From assembly GCF_943737015.1 (NCBI RefSeq), contig NZ_CALSFP010000001.1, forward strand, positions 2,046,001 to 2,110,000: 64,000 nucleotides of DNA. Reading direction: 5' to 3'. Under the pieces are notes generated by a model. It saw only the letters and a list, made by a program, of their open reading frames with translations, was not told the origin of the DNA and searched no databases. The stretch is from Staphylococcus sp. Marseille-Q5304 (GTDB taxonomy: Bacteria > Bacillota > Bacilli > Staphylococcales > Staphylococcaceae). Shown one piece after another: positions 25,211 through 39,483 of the stretch; the first letter of the stretch is position 1, and each line of letters begins with the position of its first letter. Made by a program: the position numbers and the translations under genes.

Positions 25211-27088
25211 TTAATTATTCACCCTTTGAATTTTACCTTGTTCTAAAAATACAAGTAAGATTGAGATGTCAGCCGGATTTACCCCAGAAATACGTGAAGC
25301 TTGTGCGATATTTAACGGTTTTACTTCTGCTAATTTTTCACGTGCTTCTGTTGCTAGGCTATCGACTTGATCATAGTCCAAGTCTTCTGGAATTTTCTTT
25401 TCTTCCATACGTTTTACTTTTTCAACTTGTTGTAATGATTTATTGATATAACCTTCGTATTTTGTTTGAATTTCTACTTGTTCTGCAACATCTGATGGTA
25501 AATGTGGTTCTTCTTCTAGAATATCTAATATTACATCATACGTCATTTCTGGACGGCGTAATAGTTCTAACGCTAAGATACCATCTTTCAAGCGTGATCC
25601 ACCTTGTGCTTCAATGATTTCTTGTACGCGATCTTTTGGTTTAATACGAATACCTTGTAAACGTTCTTGTTCTGATTTTATCATTTTTCTCTTCTCATTA
25701 AAACGTTCATAGCGCTCTTCAGAAATCAATCCAATTTCATGACCTAAATCAGTTAAACGTAAGTCTGCATTGTCATGTCTTAATAATAAACGATATTCTG
25801 CTCTTGATGTTAATAAACGGTACGGTTCATTTGTACCTTTAGTTACTAGGTCATCTATGAGCACACCGATATATGCATCCGAACGACTTAAGATAACTTC
25901 ATCTTTACCTAGCACGCGTCCTGCCGCATTAATTCCAGCCATGATACCTTGGCCAGCCGCTTCTTCATATCCAGATGTTCCGTTAATTTGACCAGCTGTA
26001 TATAAGTTTTTGATCTTTTTAGTTTCTAATGTAGGCCATAATTGTGTTGGAACAATTGCATCATATTCGATTGCATAGCCTGCGCGCATCATGTCCGCTT
26101 TTTCTAAACCTGGAATCGTTTCTAACATTTGACGTTGTACGTGTTCAGGTAAACTTGTAGATAAACCTTGCACGTAAACTTCATTCGTATTACGTCCTTC
26201 AGGTTCAAGGAATAGTTGGTGACGTGGTTTATCATTGAAACGAACAAATTTGTCTTCAATTGATGGGCAATATCTTGGGCCTGTACCTTTAATCATGCCG
26301 GAATACATCGCTGATAAATGTAAATTATCATCAATCACTTGATGCGTTTCTCCATTAGTATAAGTCAACCAACATGGTAATTGGTCTAAAATATATTCAG
26401 TTGTTTCAAAGCTGAATGCTCGACCAACATCATCTCCAGGTTGGATTTCCGTCTTAGAGTAGTCTATTGTCTTAGCATTAACACGTGGTGGTGTACCAGT
26501 CTTGAATCGTACAACATCAAACCCTAAACTTCTTAAGTTATCTGCTAATGAGATAGATGGTAATTGGTGGTTTGGACCACTTGAGTATTTCATATTTCCT
26601 AGGATGATTTCTCCACGTAAAAATGTACCTGTCGTAACGATAACAGTTTCTGACCAATACTCAGTACCAATATTTGTACGTACACCTTTAATCACATCAT
26701 CTTCAATGATTAAGTCGTCTACCATACCTTGCATAATATCTAAGTTATCTTCATCTTCAATAACCTTTTTCATTTCTTGTTGGTATAACACTTTATCTGC
26801 TTGTGCACGTAAGGCTCTTACTGCTGGTCCTTTACCTGTATTTAACATACGCATTTGAATATGCGTTTTGTCGATTGTTTTAGCCATTTGACCACCTAAA
26901 GCATCGATTTCACGTACGACTATACCTTTCGCTGGTCCACCAACTGACGGGTTACAAGGCATAAATGCGATATTATCTAAGTTAATTGTTAACATCAACG
27001 TTTTGGCGCCGCGTCTTGCAGATGCAAGACCAGCTTCAATCCCTGCGTGACCGGCTCCTATTACTATTACATCATATTTTTGAGCCAT
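25211..27088 (-). CDS. mnmG: tRNA U34 modification enzyme MnmG (GidA)
   Basis: A 625-residue FAD protein: the Rossmann motif [17 protein letters not shown] is at residues 11-27, followed by [13 protein letters not shown] and the C-terminal [13 protein letters not shown]. With MnmE it installs carboxymethylaminomethyl groups at wobble U34 of several tRNAs. SD AAAGGAGG precedes ATG 27088, 15 bp after mnmE. Full length and intact. Confidence 0.97.
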   Translation of the reverse strand: MAQKYDVIVIGAGHAGIEAGLASARRGAKTLMLTINLDNIAFMPCNPSVGGPAKGIVVREIDALGGQMAKTIDKTHIQMRMLNTGKGPAVRALRAQADKVLYQQEMKKVIEDEDNLDIMQGMVDDLIIEDDVIKGVRTNIGTEYWSETVIVTTGTFLRGEIILGNMKYSSGPNHQLPSISLADNLRSLGFDVVRFKTGTPPRVNAKTIDYSKTEIQPGDDVGRAFSFETTEYILDQLPCWLTYTNGETHQVIDDNLHLSAMYSGMIKGTGPRYCPSIEDKFVRFNDKPRHQLFLEPEGRNTNEVYVQGLSTSLPEHVQRQMLETIPGLEKADMMRAGYAIEYDAIVPTQLWPTLETKKIKNLYTAGQINGTSGYEEAAGQGIMAGINAAGRVLGKDEVILSRSDAYIGVLIDDLVTKGTNEPYRLLTSRAEYRLLLRHDNADLRLTDLGHEIGLISEERYERFNEKRKMIKSEQERLQGIRIKPKDRVQEIIEAQGGSRLKDGILALELLRRPEMTYDVILDILEEEPHLPSDVAEQVEIQTKYEGYINKSLQQVEKVKRMEEKKIPEDLDYDQVDSLATEAREKLAEVKPLNIAQASRISGVNPADISILLVFLEQGKIQRVNN

Positions 27089-27103
27089 AATTTTTCCTCC
27101 TTT

Positions 27104-28483
27104 TTATTTACCTAAGCAAAATTGACTAAATAGTTGATCGATCAATTCCTCGCTCGCTGATTCTCCGATAATTTCGCCTAAAATTTCCCAAGTTCTCGTC
27201 AAATCAATTTGAACCATATCCATTGGCACCCCTGATTCGGCTGCGTCAATTGCATCTTGTATACTATGTCTTGCTTGTTTAAGTAATGAAATGTGTCTTG
27301 AATTAGATACATAGGTCATATCTTGATTTTGGACATCTCCACTAAAGAATAAGTCTCGAATTTGTATTTCTAATTGATCAATGCCTTCTTGTTTTAACAT
27401 AGAAGTTTGAATCAATGGCATATCGCCTATCATTTCCTTAACTTCATCTATATCTAGATTTTGTTCTAAGTCCATCTTATTAACAATAACAATGGCATCT
27501 TCATTTTTGATTACTTCATATAATTTACGATCTTCTTCAGTTAAACCTTCATTATAATTAATTACAAATAAGATTAAATCCGCTTCACTTAATGCTTTAC
27601 GAGAGCGTTCAACACCGATACGTTCTACGATATCTTCAGTATCTCGAATTCCCGCTGTATCAACTAGCCTTAGCGGTACGCCACGTACATTGACGTATTC
27701 TTCTAATGTATCTCTTGTTGTCCCTGCAACTTCAGTTACAATCGCTTTATTATCTTGGATGAGATTGTTTAACATGGAAGACTTCCCGACGTTTGGTTTA
27801 CCTACGATGACTGTTGATAAACCTTCACGCATTATTTTACCTTGCGTTCCAGTCTCTAGTAACTGGTTTATTTCTTGTTTAATTTGATTAGACTGCTTTA
27901 GTAAAAATTCATTCGTCGCATCTTCAACATCATCGTATTCTGGATAGTCAATATTCACTTCGACTTGCGCAAGAATTTCGAGGATGGATTGTCGCTGTCG
28001 CTTAATCATGTCACTTAAACGACCTTCAATTTGGTTCATAGCAACTTTGGATGCACGATCCGTTTTAGAACGTATGAAATCCATTACGGCTTCAGCTTGT
28101 GATAAATCAATACGACCATTTAAGAATGCGCGTTTAGTATATTCACCAGGTTCAGCCATTCGTGCACCGTGTGTCATCGTCAATTCTAACACCCTATTAA
28201 TAGTTAAAATACCACCGTGACAGTTTATTTCTACGATATCTTCTCGTGTGAATGTCTTGGGCGCTCTTAATACTGACACCATGACTTCTTCGACAACTTC
28301 ATTCGATTCTGGGTCGATGATATGGCCATAATTAATCGTGTGGGTAGCAACGTTTTCTAGACTTTCTTTACCTTTATATAATTTGTCTGCAATATTAACG
28401 GCCTCATTACCTGATAAACGAACAATACCTATCGCCCCCTCGCCCATCGGGGTAGAAATGCTCGTTATCGTATCTAAATCCAT
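27104..28483 (-). CDS. mnmE: tRNA modification GTPase MnmE (TrmE)
   Basis: A 459-residue GTPase. The N-terminal folate-binding domain ([18 protein letters not shown] region) is followed by the G domain with P-loop [18 protein letters not shown] and NKMD, and the invariant C-terminal CLGK. It partners MnmG in tRNA U34 modification. Three ATGs lie in a row (28489, 28486, 28483) after AGGAGG; I give the third, which yields the usual family length, but the first two have closer spacing. Confidence 0.96.
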   Translation of the reverse strand: MDLDTITSISTPMGEGAIGIVRLSGNEAVNIADKLYKGKESLENVATHTINYGHIIDPESNEVVEEVMVSVLRAPKTFTREDIVEINCHGGILTINRVLELTMTHGARMAEPGEYTKRAFLNGRIDLSQAEAVMDFIRSKTDRASKVAMNQIEGRLSDMIKRQRQSILEILAQVEVNIDYPEYDDVEDATNEFLLKQSNQIKQEINQLLETGTQGKIMREGLSTVIVGKPNVGKSSMLNNLIQDNKAIVTEVAGTTRDTLEEYVNVRGVPLRLVDTAGIRDTEDIVERIGVERSRKALSEADLILFVINYNEGLTEEDRKLYEVIKNEDAIVIVNKMDLEQNLDIDEVKEMIGDMPLIQTSMLKQEGIDQLEIQIRDLFFSGDVQNQDMTYVSNSRHISLLKQARHSIQDAIDAAESGVPMDMVQIDLTRTWEILGEIIGESASEELIDQLFSQFCLGK

Positions 28484-28642
28484 CATCATTCTCGCCTCCT
28501 TGCGTCAAAATAATCATTAAAATATTGTATATAAAATTACAGTTAAAAGCGAATAAATTATTCAAAAATCACATCAAGTTAGACTTAGGTTTGTCTTAGG
28601 TAAGACTGACGTACGTCTATTAATACGCCTCCCCTACCCTAT

Positions 28643-28987
28643 TTATATGCGTTTATTAAAAACCTTAGCTATTTTAAGGACATGTTCCAAACTTGATTGT
28701 ATTTGAATCGTATTCATATCTTTTGCAGGTTGTCTAGCGATCACAATAATTTCAATTGGAATAATATCATTTTTATGAACTTTAAAGTTTTCACGAATTG
28801 CTCTTTTTATTTTATTGCGCACAACAGCATTCCCTAATTTTTTCGAAACGCTAATACCTAATCTAAAATGTTCTAAATCTTTATTCGTTTTAGTATAAAT
28901 AACAAATTGTCTATTTGCGACAGATTTCCCTCTTTTATAAATCATTTGGAAATCACTATTTTTTTTAATTCGATATGCTTTTTCCAA
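28643..28987 (-). CDS. rnpA: Ribonuclease P protein component
   Basis: A 114-residue basic RnpA with the RNR-type signature RLGISVSKKLGNAVVRNKIKRAIRENF. It binds RNase P RNA and helps mature tRNA 5' ends. Translation must start at TTG 28987, since a stop lies three codons upstream in frame. The SD is weak (GAGTGATG), so initiation may be modest. It is part of the rpmH-rnpA region transcribed away from the origin. Confidence 0.95.
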   Translation of the reverse strand: MEKAYRIKKNSDFQMIYKRGKSVANRQFVIYTKTNKDLEHFRLGISVSKKLGNAVVRNKIKRAIRENFKVHKNDIIPIEIIVIARQPAKDMNTIQIQSSLEHVLKIAKVFNKRI

Positions 28988-29011
28988 CGAACATCACTCG
29001 CTTATCTCCAT

Positions 29012-29036
29012 ATTTACATTCTATTATAATGTAAAT
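29012..29036. promoter_or_regulatory. Inverted repeat with -10-like core upstream of rnpA
   Basis: ATTTACATT-CTATTAT-AATGTAAAT is a 9-bp perfect inverted repeat 25 bp upstream of the rnpA start. On the minus strand it contains TATAAT. It may be the rnpA promoter with an operator or an mRNA 5' hairpin. Confidence 0.35.
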
Positions 29037-29134
29037 GTTAGTTCCTTCTATAGTAAATATCTTTCATTTAAGTATGAAAATAAAAAAACTTTATCAAAAA
29101 TTATGATATTTACTGCTTTTCAAACCAAAAAAAA

Positions 29135-29156
29135 GACCACTGATGAGTCAGTGATC
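29135..29156 (-). terminator. Terminator/attenuator after rpmH
   Basis: A 9-bp stem (GACCACTGA / TCAGTGATC, one G-T pair) directly follows the rpmH stop. A run of eight T residues on the minus strand follows it. It would reduce read-through from rpmH into rnpA. Confidence 0.75.
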
Positions 29157-29294
29157 TTATGCTGATAAAACTTTACGGCCTTTACGACGACGACGCGCTA
29201 ATACTTTACGGCCATTCTTAGTGCTCATGCGTTTTCTGAAACCATGCACCTTGTTATGTTTACGTTTATTTGGTTGATAAGTACGTTTTACCAT
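29157..29294 (-). CDS. rpmH: 50S ribosomal protein L34
   Basis: A 45-residue, very basic protein [20 protein letters not shown] continuing to [13 protein letters not shown], an exact L34 pattern. It is a component of the large ribosomal subunit. ATG 29294 follows GGAGGTG. It marks the origin-proximal end of the leftward gene set, as in most Firmicutes. Confidence 0.97.
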   Translation of the reverse strand: MVKRTYQPNKRKHNKVHGFRKRMSTKNGRKVLARRRRKGRKVLSA

Positions 29295-29983
29295 GTAAAA
29301 ACACCTCCATCTTATTATTCGATTCTTTAACTATTATTATAGATAAATGCGTATACAAGTCTGCTTTTATTCTTGATTTAACTTCATTAATAATTAGTCA
29401 CGATTCAAGCAACTACTACAATATAACAAAATCTATTTTATAAAGCAAGGTCATTTTTTCTAAAACTTTCACAAAACCACTGTAGCCATACGATTTTACC
29501 CCTATTTTTTCAACAGCTCGCTTACATTTTCGAAAGAAGTATAAGTAATATTTATCGCTTATACATTTTTCATGCATACACTATAAATTATTTCCCGACC
29601 GTACAAATTCAATTATTTCTGATATACTACTCACTTCGACTAAGTTATCCACTTATTCACAGATATTCTTCAAAATTTTGTGGATAAATATATTGTTATA
29701 CACAACTTTCCACATGGTTTAGGAACATATTCACAGTCATTTGACATCTATGAATGTTAAAAAGTATAATTGTGTGGATAAGTCGTATAATCACTGATAC
29801 ATATAGGGTCTATTATTCTGGTTTATATACATATGCCTGTGTGTAACTTTGAAAAAATAACTATTTATCCACTGATTGTGTGTATCTTGTGGATAATTGT
29901 CAACAACATGTTATTTTTTCTATTCACATATGTGTGTACTGTGTATAACTTTTAAAATTTATGAAATATGGAGTTTGTTAATT
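29295..29983. other. oriC, left part: DnaA-box cluster upstream of dnaA
   Basis: A 690-bp gene-free region. Perfect DnaA boxes TTATCCACA on the minus strand lie at 29679-29687, 29773-29781 and 29888-29896; one-mismatch boxes (TTATCCACT) lie on the plus strand at 29645-29653 and 29865-29873. It should be the incA/incB-like half of a bipartite origin and the autoregulated dnaA promoter. The far left (29295-29640) holds the rpmH promoter and no clear boxes. Confidence 0.88.
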
Positions 29984-31348
29984 ATGTCAGAACAAGAAAT
30001 ATGGGAAAGAGTTTTAAGTTTAGCTCAAGAAAAAGTAAGCTATCCGAGTTATCAAACCTTTCTAAAGGATACAAAGCTATATTCCTTAGAAAATGATGAA
30101 GCTATCGTTGTAATTGATGATCCATTTGTAGCCAACTGGTTGAAATCTCATTACGTAGAAATTATTCAAACTGCATTATACGAAGCAATAGGACATGAAA
30201 TCATGCCTGTCTTTTACTCAGAAGATGAATTAGCAAGTATGAATTCAAAGAGCAACTCATCTCCAGCACCACAACAAAAGGAAGAATCAGAGAACAATGG
30301 TGTAGATGAAGCATCTGTAAGTGGCGATCAATTCAATACGCACAACACATTTGAAACGTTCGTTATCGGGCCTGGCAACAGATTTCCTCATGCCGCAAGT
30401 TTAGCCGTTGCCGAAGCACCCGCCGAAGCGTATAATCCACTATTTATTTATGGTGGCGTCGGACTTGGCAAGACACATTTAATGCACGCAATTGGACATT
30501 ACGTATTAGCTAATGATCCCAATGCCAAAGTAATTTATACCTCTAGTGAAAAGTTCACGAACGAATTCATCAAGTCAATACGAGACAATAAAACAGAACA
30601 ATTTAGAGAAAAATACCGTAATATCGATGTTTTACTCATTGATGATATCCAATTCATTCAAAACAAAGAGCAAACCCAAGAAGAATTCTTCCATACATTC
30701 AACGAATTACATCAAGCGAATAAACAAATCGTTATTTCAAGTGACCGACCTCCAAAAGAAATAGCAAAGTTAGAAGATCGTTTACGTTCAAGATTCGAAT
30801 GGGGCTTAATCGTTGATATTACACCACCAGATTATGAGACGAGAATGGCGATTCTTCATAAAAAAATTGAAGAGGAAAACTTAAACATTCCTTCTGAAGC
30901 ACTCAACTACATTGCAAATCAAATTCAATCAAACATTCGTGAATTAGAAGGTGCTTTAACGCGTGTATTAGCATTTTCAAAGTTACAAGGACAACCTATC
31001 ACGACTGAACTAACAGCCGCAGCTTTAAAAGATATTATCCAAGCACCTAAATCTAAGAAAATTACAATTCAAGATATACAAAAGATTGTCGGCCAGTTCT
31101 ATAACGTGAAGATTGAAGACTTCAGTGCGAAGAAACGTACAAAATCAATCGCATACCCGCGTCAAATTGCGATGCACTTATCTCGTGAGTTAACTGATTT
31201 CTCACTACCGAAGATTGGTGAAGAATTTGGTGGTCGTGATCATACAACTGTGATTCATGCACACGAAAAAATTGTCAAAGACATGCAAAATGATGCGACA
31301 TTCAAACAAGAAGTTGAAAATTTAGAAAAAGAAATTAGAAATCAGTAA
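29984..31348 (+). CDS. dnaA: Chromosomal replication initiator protein DnaA
   Basis: A 454-residue initiator. Domain I starts at [24 protein letters not shown] in register; a poorly conserved linker covers about 90-125; the AAA+ domain has Walker A GGVGLGKT at 157-164 and Walker [10 protein letters not shown]; domain IV ends with the DnaA-box-binding signature [17 protein letters not shown] 29984 with GGAG at 10 nt is chosen. The frame is open 29 codons upstream, but that part overlaps DnaA boxes and is not conserved protein. It melts oriC and regulates its own gene. Confidence 0.97.
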   Translation: MSEQEIWERVLSLAQEKVSYPSYQTFLKDTKLYSLENDEAIVVIDDPFVANWLKSHYVEIIQTALYEAIGHEIMPVFYSEDELASMNSKSNSSPAPQQKEESENNGVDEASVSGDQFNTHNTFETFVIGPGNRFPHAASLAVAEAPAEAYNPLFIYGGVGLGKTHLMHAIGHYVLANDPNAKVIYTSSEKFTNEFIKSIRDNKTEQFREKYRNIDVLLIDDIQFIQNKEQTQEEFFHTFNELHQANKQIVISSDRPPKEIAKLEDRLRSRFEWGLIVDITPPDYETRMAILHKKIEEENLNIPSEALNYIANQIQSNIRELEGALTRVLAFSKLQGQPITTELTAAALKDIIQAPKSKKITIQDIQKIVGQFYNVKIEDFSAKKRTKSIAYPRQIAMHLSRELTDFSLPKIGEEFGGRDHTTVIHAHEKIVKDMQNDATFKQEVENLEKEIRNQ

Positions 31349-31418
31349 AAAACCTGTACTATAACAGATTAAATTACTGAATTTGAGGAATAGAAAAAAA
31401 GAAATAGTTTTTAACAAT

Positions 31419-31575
31419 TGTGGATAATGTGAAAAAGTCATACACACTATAAACAGGTTATCCACAGCAAATAATAGTTGTCACTGTTGAACTTTATTGG
31501 GTTATCCCGTAATCCACAAGACCTACTACTATTACTACGAATTTAAAACCTATATAATTATATATAAACGACTGG
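31419..31575. other. oriC, right part: DnaA boxes, DnaA-trios and A+T-rich unwinding element
   Basis: Between dnaA and dnaN. Perfect DnaA boxes lie at 31419-31427 (minus) and 31458-31466 (plus). A degenerate box TTATCCCGT (31502-31510) abuts TAATCCACA (31510-31518). Five consecutive trios TAC TAC TAT TAC TAC (31524-31538) follow, then A+T-rich DNA to about 31568. This is the layout of the basal unwinding system described in B. subtilis, where DnaA spreads from boxes along trios to open the duplex. Confidence 0.88.
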
Positions 31576-31592
31576 AAGGAGTTTATTTAACG

Positions 31593-32723
31593 ATGGAATT
31601 CACAATTAGAAGAGATTATTTTATTAATCAACTTAACGATACATTAAAAGCCATCTCACCAAGAACAACATTACCGATTTTAACTGGTATTAAATTAGAT
31701 GCTAAAGACAACGAAGTGATACTTACTGGTTCTGATTCTGAAATCTCAATTGAAATCACTATACCAAAACAAGTAGACGGTGAAGATATTGTTGAAATCT
31801 CAGAAACTGGTTCAGTTGTACTTCCTGGTCGTTTCTTCGTAGATATTATTAAAAAATTACCAGGTAAAGATGTAAAACTTTCAACAAATGCACAGTTCCA
31901 AACACTTATCACATCAGGCCATTCCGAATTTAATTTAAGTGGTTTAGATCCAGATCAATATCCATTACTACCACAAGTATCACGTGATGATGCAATTCAA
32001 TTATCAGTAAAGGTATTGAAAAACGTGATTGCACAAACGAATTTCGCAGTGTCCACCTCAGAAACACGCCCAGTATTAACAGGGGTCAACTGGCTTATAC
32101 AAGATAATGAATTAATATGCACTGCAACCGATTCACACCGTTTGGCTGTCAGAAAAGTTGAATTAGAAGATGAGACTGAAAATAAAAATGTCATCATTCC
32201 TGGTAAAGCTTTATCTGAATTAAATAAAATCATGTCAGATAGTGACGATGACATCGATATTTTCTTTGCTTCAAACCAAGTTTTATTCAGAGTAGGCAAT
32301 GTAAACTTTATCTCTCGTTTACTAGAAGGTCATTATCCAGATACTTCACGTTTATTCCCAGAAAATTACGAGTTTAAATTAGGAATCAATAACGGTGACT
32401 TCTATCATGCAATCGATCGTGCTTCTTTATTAGCACGTGAAGGTGGTAACAACGTAATTAAGTTAAGTACGGGAAATGAGTTAGTAGAACTGTCTTCTAC
32501 ATCTCCAGAGATTGGTACTGTAAATGAGGAAGTTACTGCAAGTAATGTCGAAGGTGGCAACTTAAAGATTTCATTCAACTCAAAATATATGATGGACGCT
32601 TTAAAAGCGATTGATAACGATGACGTTGAAATTGAATTCTTCGGTACAATGAAACCATTTATCTTAAAACCAAAAGATGATGATTCAGTGACACAACTAA
32701 TTTTACCAATCAGAACTTATTAA
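31593..32723 (+). CDS. dnaN: DNA polymerase III beta sliding clamp
   Basis: A 376-residue clamp beginning MEFTIRRDYFINQLNDTLKA and ending with the conserved LILPIRTY. It shows the three-domain clamp pattern (SPRTTLPILTGI, RPVLTGVNW). It tethers replicative polymerase. ATG 31593 has SD GGAAGGAG; the frame is open upstream through the unwinding element, but that is not coding. A staphylococcal intergenic repeat and terminator hairpin follow. Confidence 0.97.
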   Translation: MEFTIRRDYFINQLNDTLKAISPRTTLPILTGIKLDAKDNEVILTGSDSEISIEITIPKQVDGEDIVEISETGSVVLPGRFFVDIIKKLPGKDVKLSTNAQFQTLITSGHSEFNLSGLDPDQYPLLPQVSRDDAIQLSVKVLKNVIAQTNFAVSTSETRPVLTGVNWLIQDNELICTATDSHRLAVRKVELEDETENKNVIIPGKALSELNKIMSDSDDDIDIFFASNQVLFRVGNVNFISRLLEGHYPDTSRLFPENYEFKLGINNGDFYHAIDRASLLAREGGNNVIKLSTGNELVELSSTSPEIGTVNEEVTASNVEGGNLKISFNSKYMMDALKAIDNDDVEIEFFGTMKPFILKPKDDDSVTQLILPIRTY

Positions 32724-32764
32724 TTTGAAATTACCCATGCTTAACCACTAAATTAATAACCAAC

Positions 32765-32935
32765 TATGGGAGTGGGACAGAAATCGAATTTTCTAATAGA
32801 GATTTCGTAGTCCCATCTCGATAAGGATAACTAGGATTGAAAAAAGCTTGTTCTAAGCGCATTTTCAATTCAGACATCTACTGCCAAATTGATAAAGAGT
32901 CTGAGACACCTATTTTTGTCTCAGGCTCATTTTTT
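32765..32935. repeat. Staphylococcal intergenic repeat, copy A (full length)
   Basis: The core is an imperfect palindrome starting GGGACAGAAATCGAATTTTC and ending in TAGTCCC (32774-32814). It is followed by a variable part with GACATCTACTGCC and ends in a terminator-like hairpin GTCTGAGACA...TGTCTCAGGC plus T run (to 32935). The core recurs at 54639-54678 and 60841-60880 in the opposite orientation. It probably also terminates dnaN transcription. Confidence 0.75.
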
Positions 32936-33366
32936 ATTAAAAATCATATGTAAAATTACATACCATATTTAAATGCTACTGAGCGAGTCACAGTGAATCA
33001 TAAATTAAAATGCATGGTTTTATACCAAAATATATAAATTGAAGCCAAAATGACCCTTAAAACACGTTATATGATTCAAATAAGTTTGTGGATGAGAGTT
33101 TAGATTATTTTACGATTGTTATGTTTTTAAAGTTTTCAATTCATTTTTTGAGTCGTTATTTTTCGACAGTATGAATTAAAACTATGTGTGTATTTTTGCT
33201 ATAATGTAAGTAGTTAAAACAATATAAAACAGATATAGAGAGAATCATTTAAATTTCTGTAAATAAAGTTTAAAGTAATCGCTTTCTTTCCTGTATTTTG
33301 AATGAAAATTTTCCTCAAAAAAGGTATAATATAGGAATGACCTAATAAAGAAACGGAGTGATTGAT
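32936..33366. other. Gap before yaaA with extended -10 promoter
   Basis: No gene. TATGTAA-AA-TTACATA at 32947-32962 is a small palindrome. TGCTATAAT at 33198-33205 is an extended -10 promoter motif and a likely start for the yaaA-recF-gyrB-gyrA transcript. A second TATAAT at 33325-33330 lacks a clear -35. Confidence 0.45.
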
Positions 33367-33587
33367 TTGGTTGAAGAAATCATCGTAGACGGAGACATTA
33401 CATTAGGGCAATTTCTCAAGACAGAAGGAATTATCGAGTCTGGAGGACAAGCCAAATGGTTCTTACAAGACTTTGAAGTCTTTATCAATGATGAACGTGA
33501 AACGCGTAGAGGTAAGAAGTTAAATCATCAAGATCACATAGATATACCAGAAGTTGGTTCGTTTTTGATTTTACATCAAGGTGAAGA

Positions 33588-33591
<4 letters not shown>
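33367..33591 (+). CDS. yaaA: S4-domain RNA-binding protein YaaA
   Basis: A 74-residue S4-domain protein: [40 protein letters not shown] is the S4 fold that binds structured RNA. It sits between dnaN and recF as in other Firmicutes. TTG 33367 is preferred (GGAG 8 nt upstream, matching the S. aureus N-terminus as I recall it); a GTG at 33358 overlaps the SD. It overlaps recF by ATGA. Exact function unknown, possibly ribosome-linked. Confidence 0.85.
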
Positions 33592-36646
<3,055 letters not shown>

Positions 36647-36681
36647 AGCAATAATCTGAATTTTTGAAGGAGGATATCTTG

Positions 36682-39363
36682 ATGGCTGAATTACCTGAAT
36701 CAAGAATTAATGAACGGAATATAACAAGTGAAATGCGTGAATCGTTTTTAGATTATGCGATGAGTGTTATTGTGTCTCGTGCATTACCAGATGTAAGAGA
36801 TGGTATGAAACCAGTGCATCGACGTATTTTATATGGATTAAACGAACAAGGCATGACACCAGATAAACCTTATAAAAAATCAGCACGTATCGTCGGGGAC
36901 GTTATGGGTAAATACCACCCTCATGGTGACTCTTCAATATACGAGGCAATGGTTAGAATGGCACAGGATTTCAGCTATCGATATCCTTTAGTAGACGGTC
37001 AAGGTAACTTCGGTTCCATGGACGGCGATGGCGCAGCAGCAATGCGTTATACAGAAGCCCGTATGGCGAAGATGACGCTTGAAATGCTTAAAGATTTAAA
37101 TAAAGATACGATTGACTTTATAGATAACTATGACGGTACAGAAAGAGAGCCGTCAGTCTTACCTTCTCGATTCCCTAACTTACTTGTAAATGGTGCTTCA
37201 GGGATTGCAGTTGGTATGGCGACGAATATCCCGCCTCATAATCTAACTGAGGTTATTAATGGCATAATTAGTTTAAGTTACAATCCAGATTTGACGATTG
37301 CTGAAATTATGGAAGATATTCAAGGCCCAGATTTCCCTACTGCAGGTATTATTTTAGGTAAAAGTGGTATTAGACGTGCCTATGAAACGGGACGTGGTTC
37401 TGTTCAAATGCGTGCACGTGCTGAAATCGAAGAACGTGGCGGTGGCCGTCAACGTATCATCGTTTCTGAAGTACCTTATCAAGTCAATAAAGCACGTATG
37501 ATTGAGAAAATTGCCGAACTCGTACGTGATAAAAAAATTGAAGGTATTACAGATTTACGAGATGAAACAAGTTTACGTACGGGTGTACGTGTCGTTATAG
37601 ATATTAGAAAGGATGCTAATGCAAGCGTCGTTCTAAATAATTTATACAAACAAACACCATTACAAACATCATTCGGTGTAAACATGATCGCCTTAGTGAA
37701 CGGCAGACCAAAACTGATCAACATTAAAGAAGCATTAGAACAATATTTAGATCATCAAAAGGTCGTAGTCAGAAGACGTACAGAATATAATCTGAAAAAA
37801 GCACAAGACCGTGCACACATTTTAGAAGGTTTAAGAGTCGCACTAGACCACATTGATGAAATCATTAGCATTATTCGTGAATCAGAAACAGATAAAGAGG
37901 CTATGACACGTTTACAAGAAGGTTTCAAGTTATCTGAGCGCCAAGCTCAAGCGATTCTCGATATGCGTTTAAGACGTCTAACTGGTTTAGAGCGTGACAA
38001 GATTGAAGATGAATACAACAACTTGATTGAGTACATTAAAGAGTTACAAGCAATTCTTGCCGATGAAGAACGCTTACTTCAAATCGTAAGAGATGAGCTT
38101 ATCGATGTTCGTGACCGCTTTGGCGATGAGCGTCGCACTGAAATTCAATTAGGCGGTTTAGATAGTATTGAAGATGAAGATTTAATACCTGAAGAACAAA
38201 TCGTCATTACATTAAGCCACAATAATTACATTAAACGATTACCAGTTTCTACATATAGAGCTCAAAATCGTGGTGGGCGTGGCGTCCAAGGTATGAATAC
38301 GTTAGAAGAAGACTTTGTCAGTCAGCTTGTAACGATGAGTACGCACGATAACGTCTTGTTCTTTACGAATAAAGGCCGCGTGTATAAACTTAAAGGTTAT
38401 GAAGTGCCGGAACTCTCACGTCAGTCTAAAGGAATACCAATTATCAATGCGATAGAGCTAGATTCCGATGAAAAAATCAGTACGATGATTGCCGTGAAAG
38501 ACTTAGAAAGTGAAGAAGATTACTTAATATTTGCGACACTTAAAGGACGTGTGAAACGTTCTGCATTAAGTAATTTCTCACACATTAATAAAAACGGTAA
38601 AATCGCAATAAGTTTCAAGAATGATGATGAGTTAATTGCGGTAAGACTTACTGACGGTAATGAAGATGTCTTAATCGGTACATCTCATGCTTCATTAATC
38701 CGTTTCTCAGAACAAACGTTACGTCCACTTGGTCGTACGGCAGCTGGTGTGAAAGGTATTACGCTTCGAGAAGGAGACGAAGTTGTCGGCTTAGATGTGG
38801 CACATGCTAGCAGTGATGATGAACTTCTTGTAGTAACTGAAAATGGTTACGGTAAACGTACACCAGTCAAAGATTACCGCTTATCAAATCGTGGCGGTAA
38901 AGGTATCAAAACAGCAACAATTACTGAACGTAATGGTAACATCGTTTGTATTACTTCTGTAACTGGCGAAGAAGATTTAATGATCGTTACGAACTCAGGT
39001 GTAATCATCCGTATTGATGTGCAAGATATTTCACAAAATGGACGTAGTGCTCAAGGTGTCCGTCTCATCAAGTTAAGTGATGATCAGTTCGTTTCAACAG
39101 TAGCTAAAGTAAGTGAAGAAGAGAAAAAAGAAGAGGCCCTCGAAACATCCGAAGTAGAACAAGGTGAAGATGAAACTTCAACTGAGAGTGAATCAATTGT
39201 TGATGATCAAACACCTGGTAATACAATTCATACTGAAACAGAGGATGAAAGTACTACTTCAGACAATACAGATTCAACAGAACGCCAAGAACTTAGACAA
39301 GACTTCATGGATCGTGTAAATGAAGATATTGAAAACGAAGATAACGATGACAATGATGAATAA
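36682..39363 (+). CDS. gyrA: DNA gyrase subunit A
   Basis: An 893-residue breakage-reunion subunit. The catalytic tyrosine is Tyr123 in [10 protein letters not shown]. The quinolone region reads [12 protein letters not shown] with Ser84, Ser85 and Glu88, the sensitive-type residues. The GyrA box is [10 protein letters not shown], followed by beta-pinwheel repeats and a long acidic Glu/Asp/Ser/Thr tail from about residue 825. ATG 36682 follows AAGGAGGAT. It lies 35 bp after gyrB. A strong terminator follows. Confidence 0.97.
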   Translation: MAELPESRINERNITSEMRESFLDYAMSVIVSRALPDVRDGMKPVHRRILYGLNEQGMTPDKPYKKSARIVGDVMGKYHPHGDSSIYEAMVRMAQDFSYRYPLVDGQGNFGSMDGDGAAAMRYTEARMAKMTLEMLKDLNKDTIDFIDNYDGTEREPSVLPSRFPNLLVNGASGIAVGMATNIPPHNLTEVINGIISLSYNPDLTIAEIMEDIQGPDFPTAGIILGKSGIRRAYETGRGSVQMRARAEIEERGGGRQRIIVSEVPYQVNKARMIEKIAELVRDKKIEGITDLRDETSLRTGVRVVIDIRKDANASVVLNNLYKQTPLQTSFGVNMIALVNGRPKLINIKEALEQYLDHQKVVVRRRTEYNLKKAQDRAHILEGLRVALDHIDEIISIIRESETDKEAMTRLQEGFKLSERQAQAILDMRLRRLTGLERDKIEDEYNNLIEYIKELQAILADEERLLQIVRDELIDVRDRFGDERRTEIQLGGLDSIEDEDLIPEEQIVITLSHNNYIKRLPVSTYRAQNRGGRGVQGMNTLEEDFVSQLVTMSTHDNVLFFTNKGRVYKLKGYEVPELSRQSKGIPIINAIELDSDEKISTMIAVKDLESEEDYLIFATLKGRVKRSALSNFSHINKNGKIAISFKNDDELIAVRLTDGNEDVLIGTSHASLIRFSEQTLRPLGRTAAGVKGITLREGDEVVGLDVAHASSDDELLVVTENGYGKRTPVKDYRLSNRGGKGIKTATITERNGNIVCITSVTGEEDLMIVTNSGVIIRIDVQDISQNGRSAQGVRLIKLSDDQFVSTVAKVSEEEKKEEALETSEVEQGEDETSTESESIVDDQTPGNTIHTETEDESTTSDNTDSTERQELRQDFMDRVNEDIENEDNDDNDE

Positions 39364-39372
39364 CAAATAAAC

Positions 39373-39412
39373 AAGCACGACCTTTCTTTATTAGAAAGGC
39401 CGTGCTTTTTTT
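39373..39412. terminator. Bidirectional terminator after gyrA
   Basis: A long stem AAGCACG-A-CCTTTCT / AGAAAGG-C-CGTGCTT with one mismatch is followed by a T run. It also lies downstream of the convergent nnrD gene. Confidence 0.88.
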
Positions 39413-39483
39413 ATATAATTTATCGAATTTGTAGAGATTACATTAAAATTTAGTATGCCTACCCTCTATTTTGGACTGTGAAT

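Noticed and set aside
29897-29983. N-terminal extension of dnaA by 29 codons
   Set aside because: The extension has no SD, is Cys/Phe-rich and unlike DnaA, and overlaps the DnaA-box region; ATG 29984 gives the normal length.
31497-31592. Upstream extension of dnaN
   Set aside because: The frame crosses the DnaA-trios and unwinding element; ATG 31593 has a good SD and the conserved N-terminus.
37000-37060. Fluoroquinolone resistance change in gyrA
   Set aside because: Residues 84, 85 and 88 are Ser, Ser and Glu, the sensitive form.
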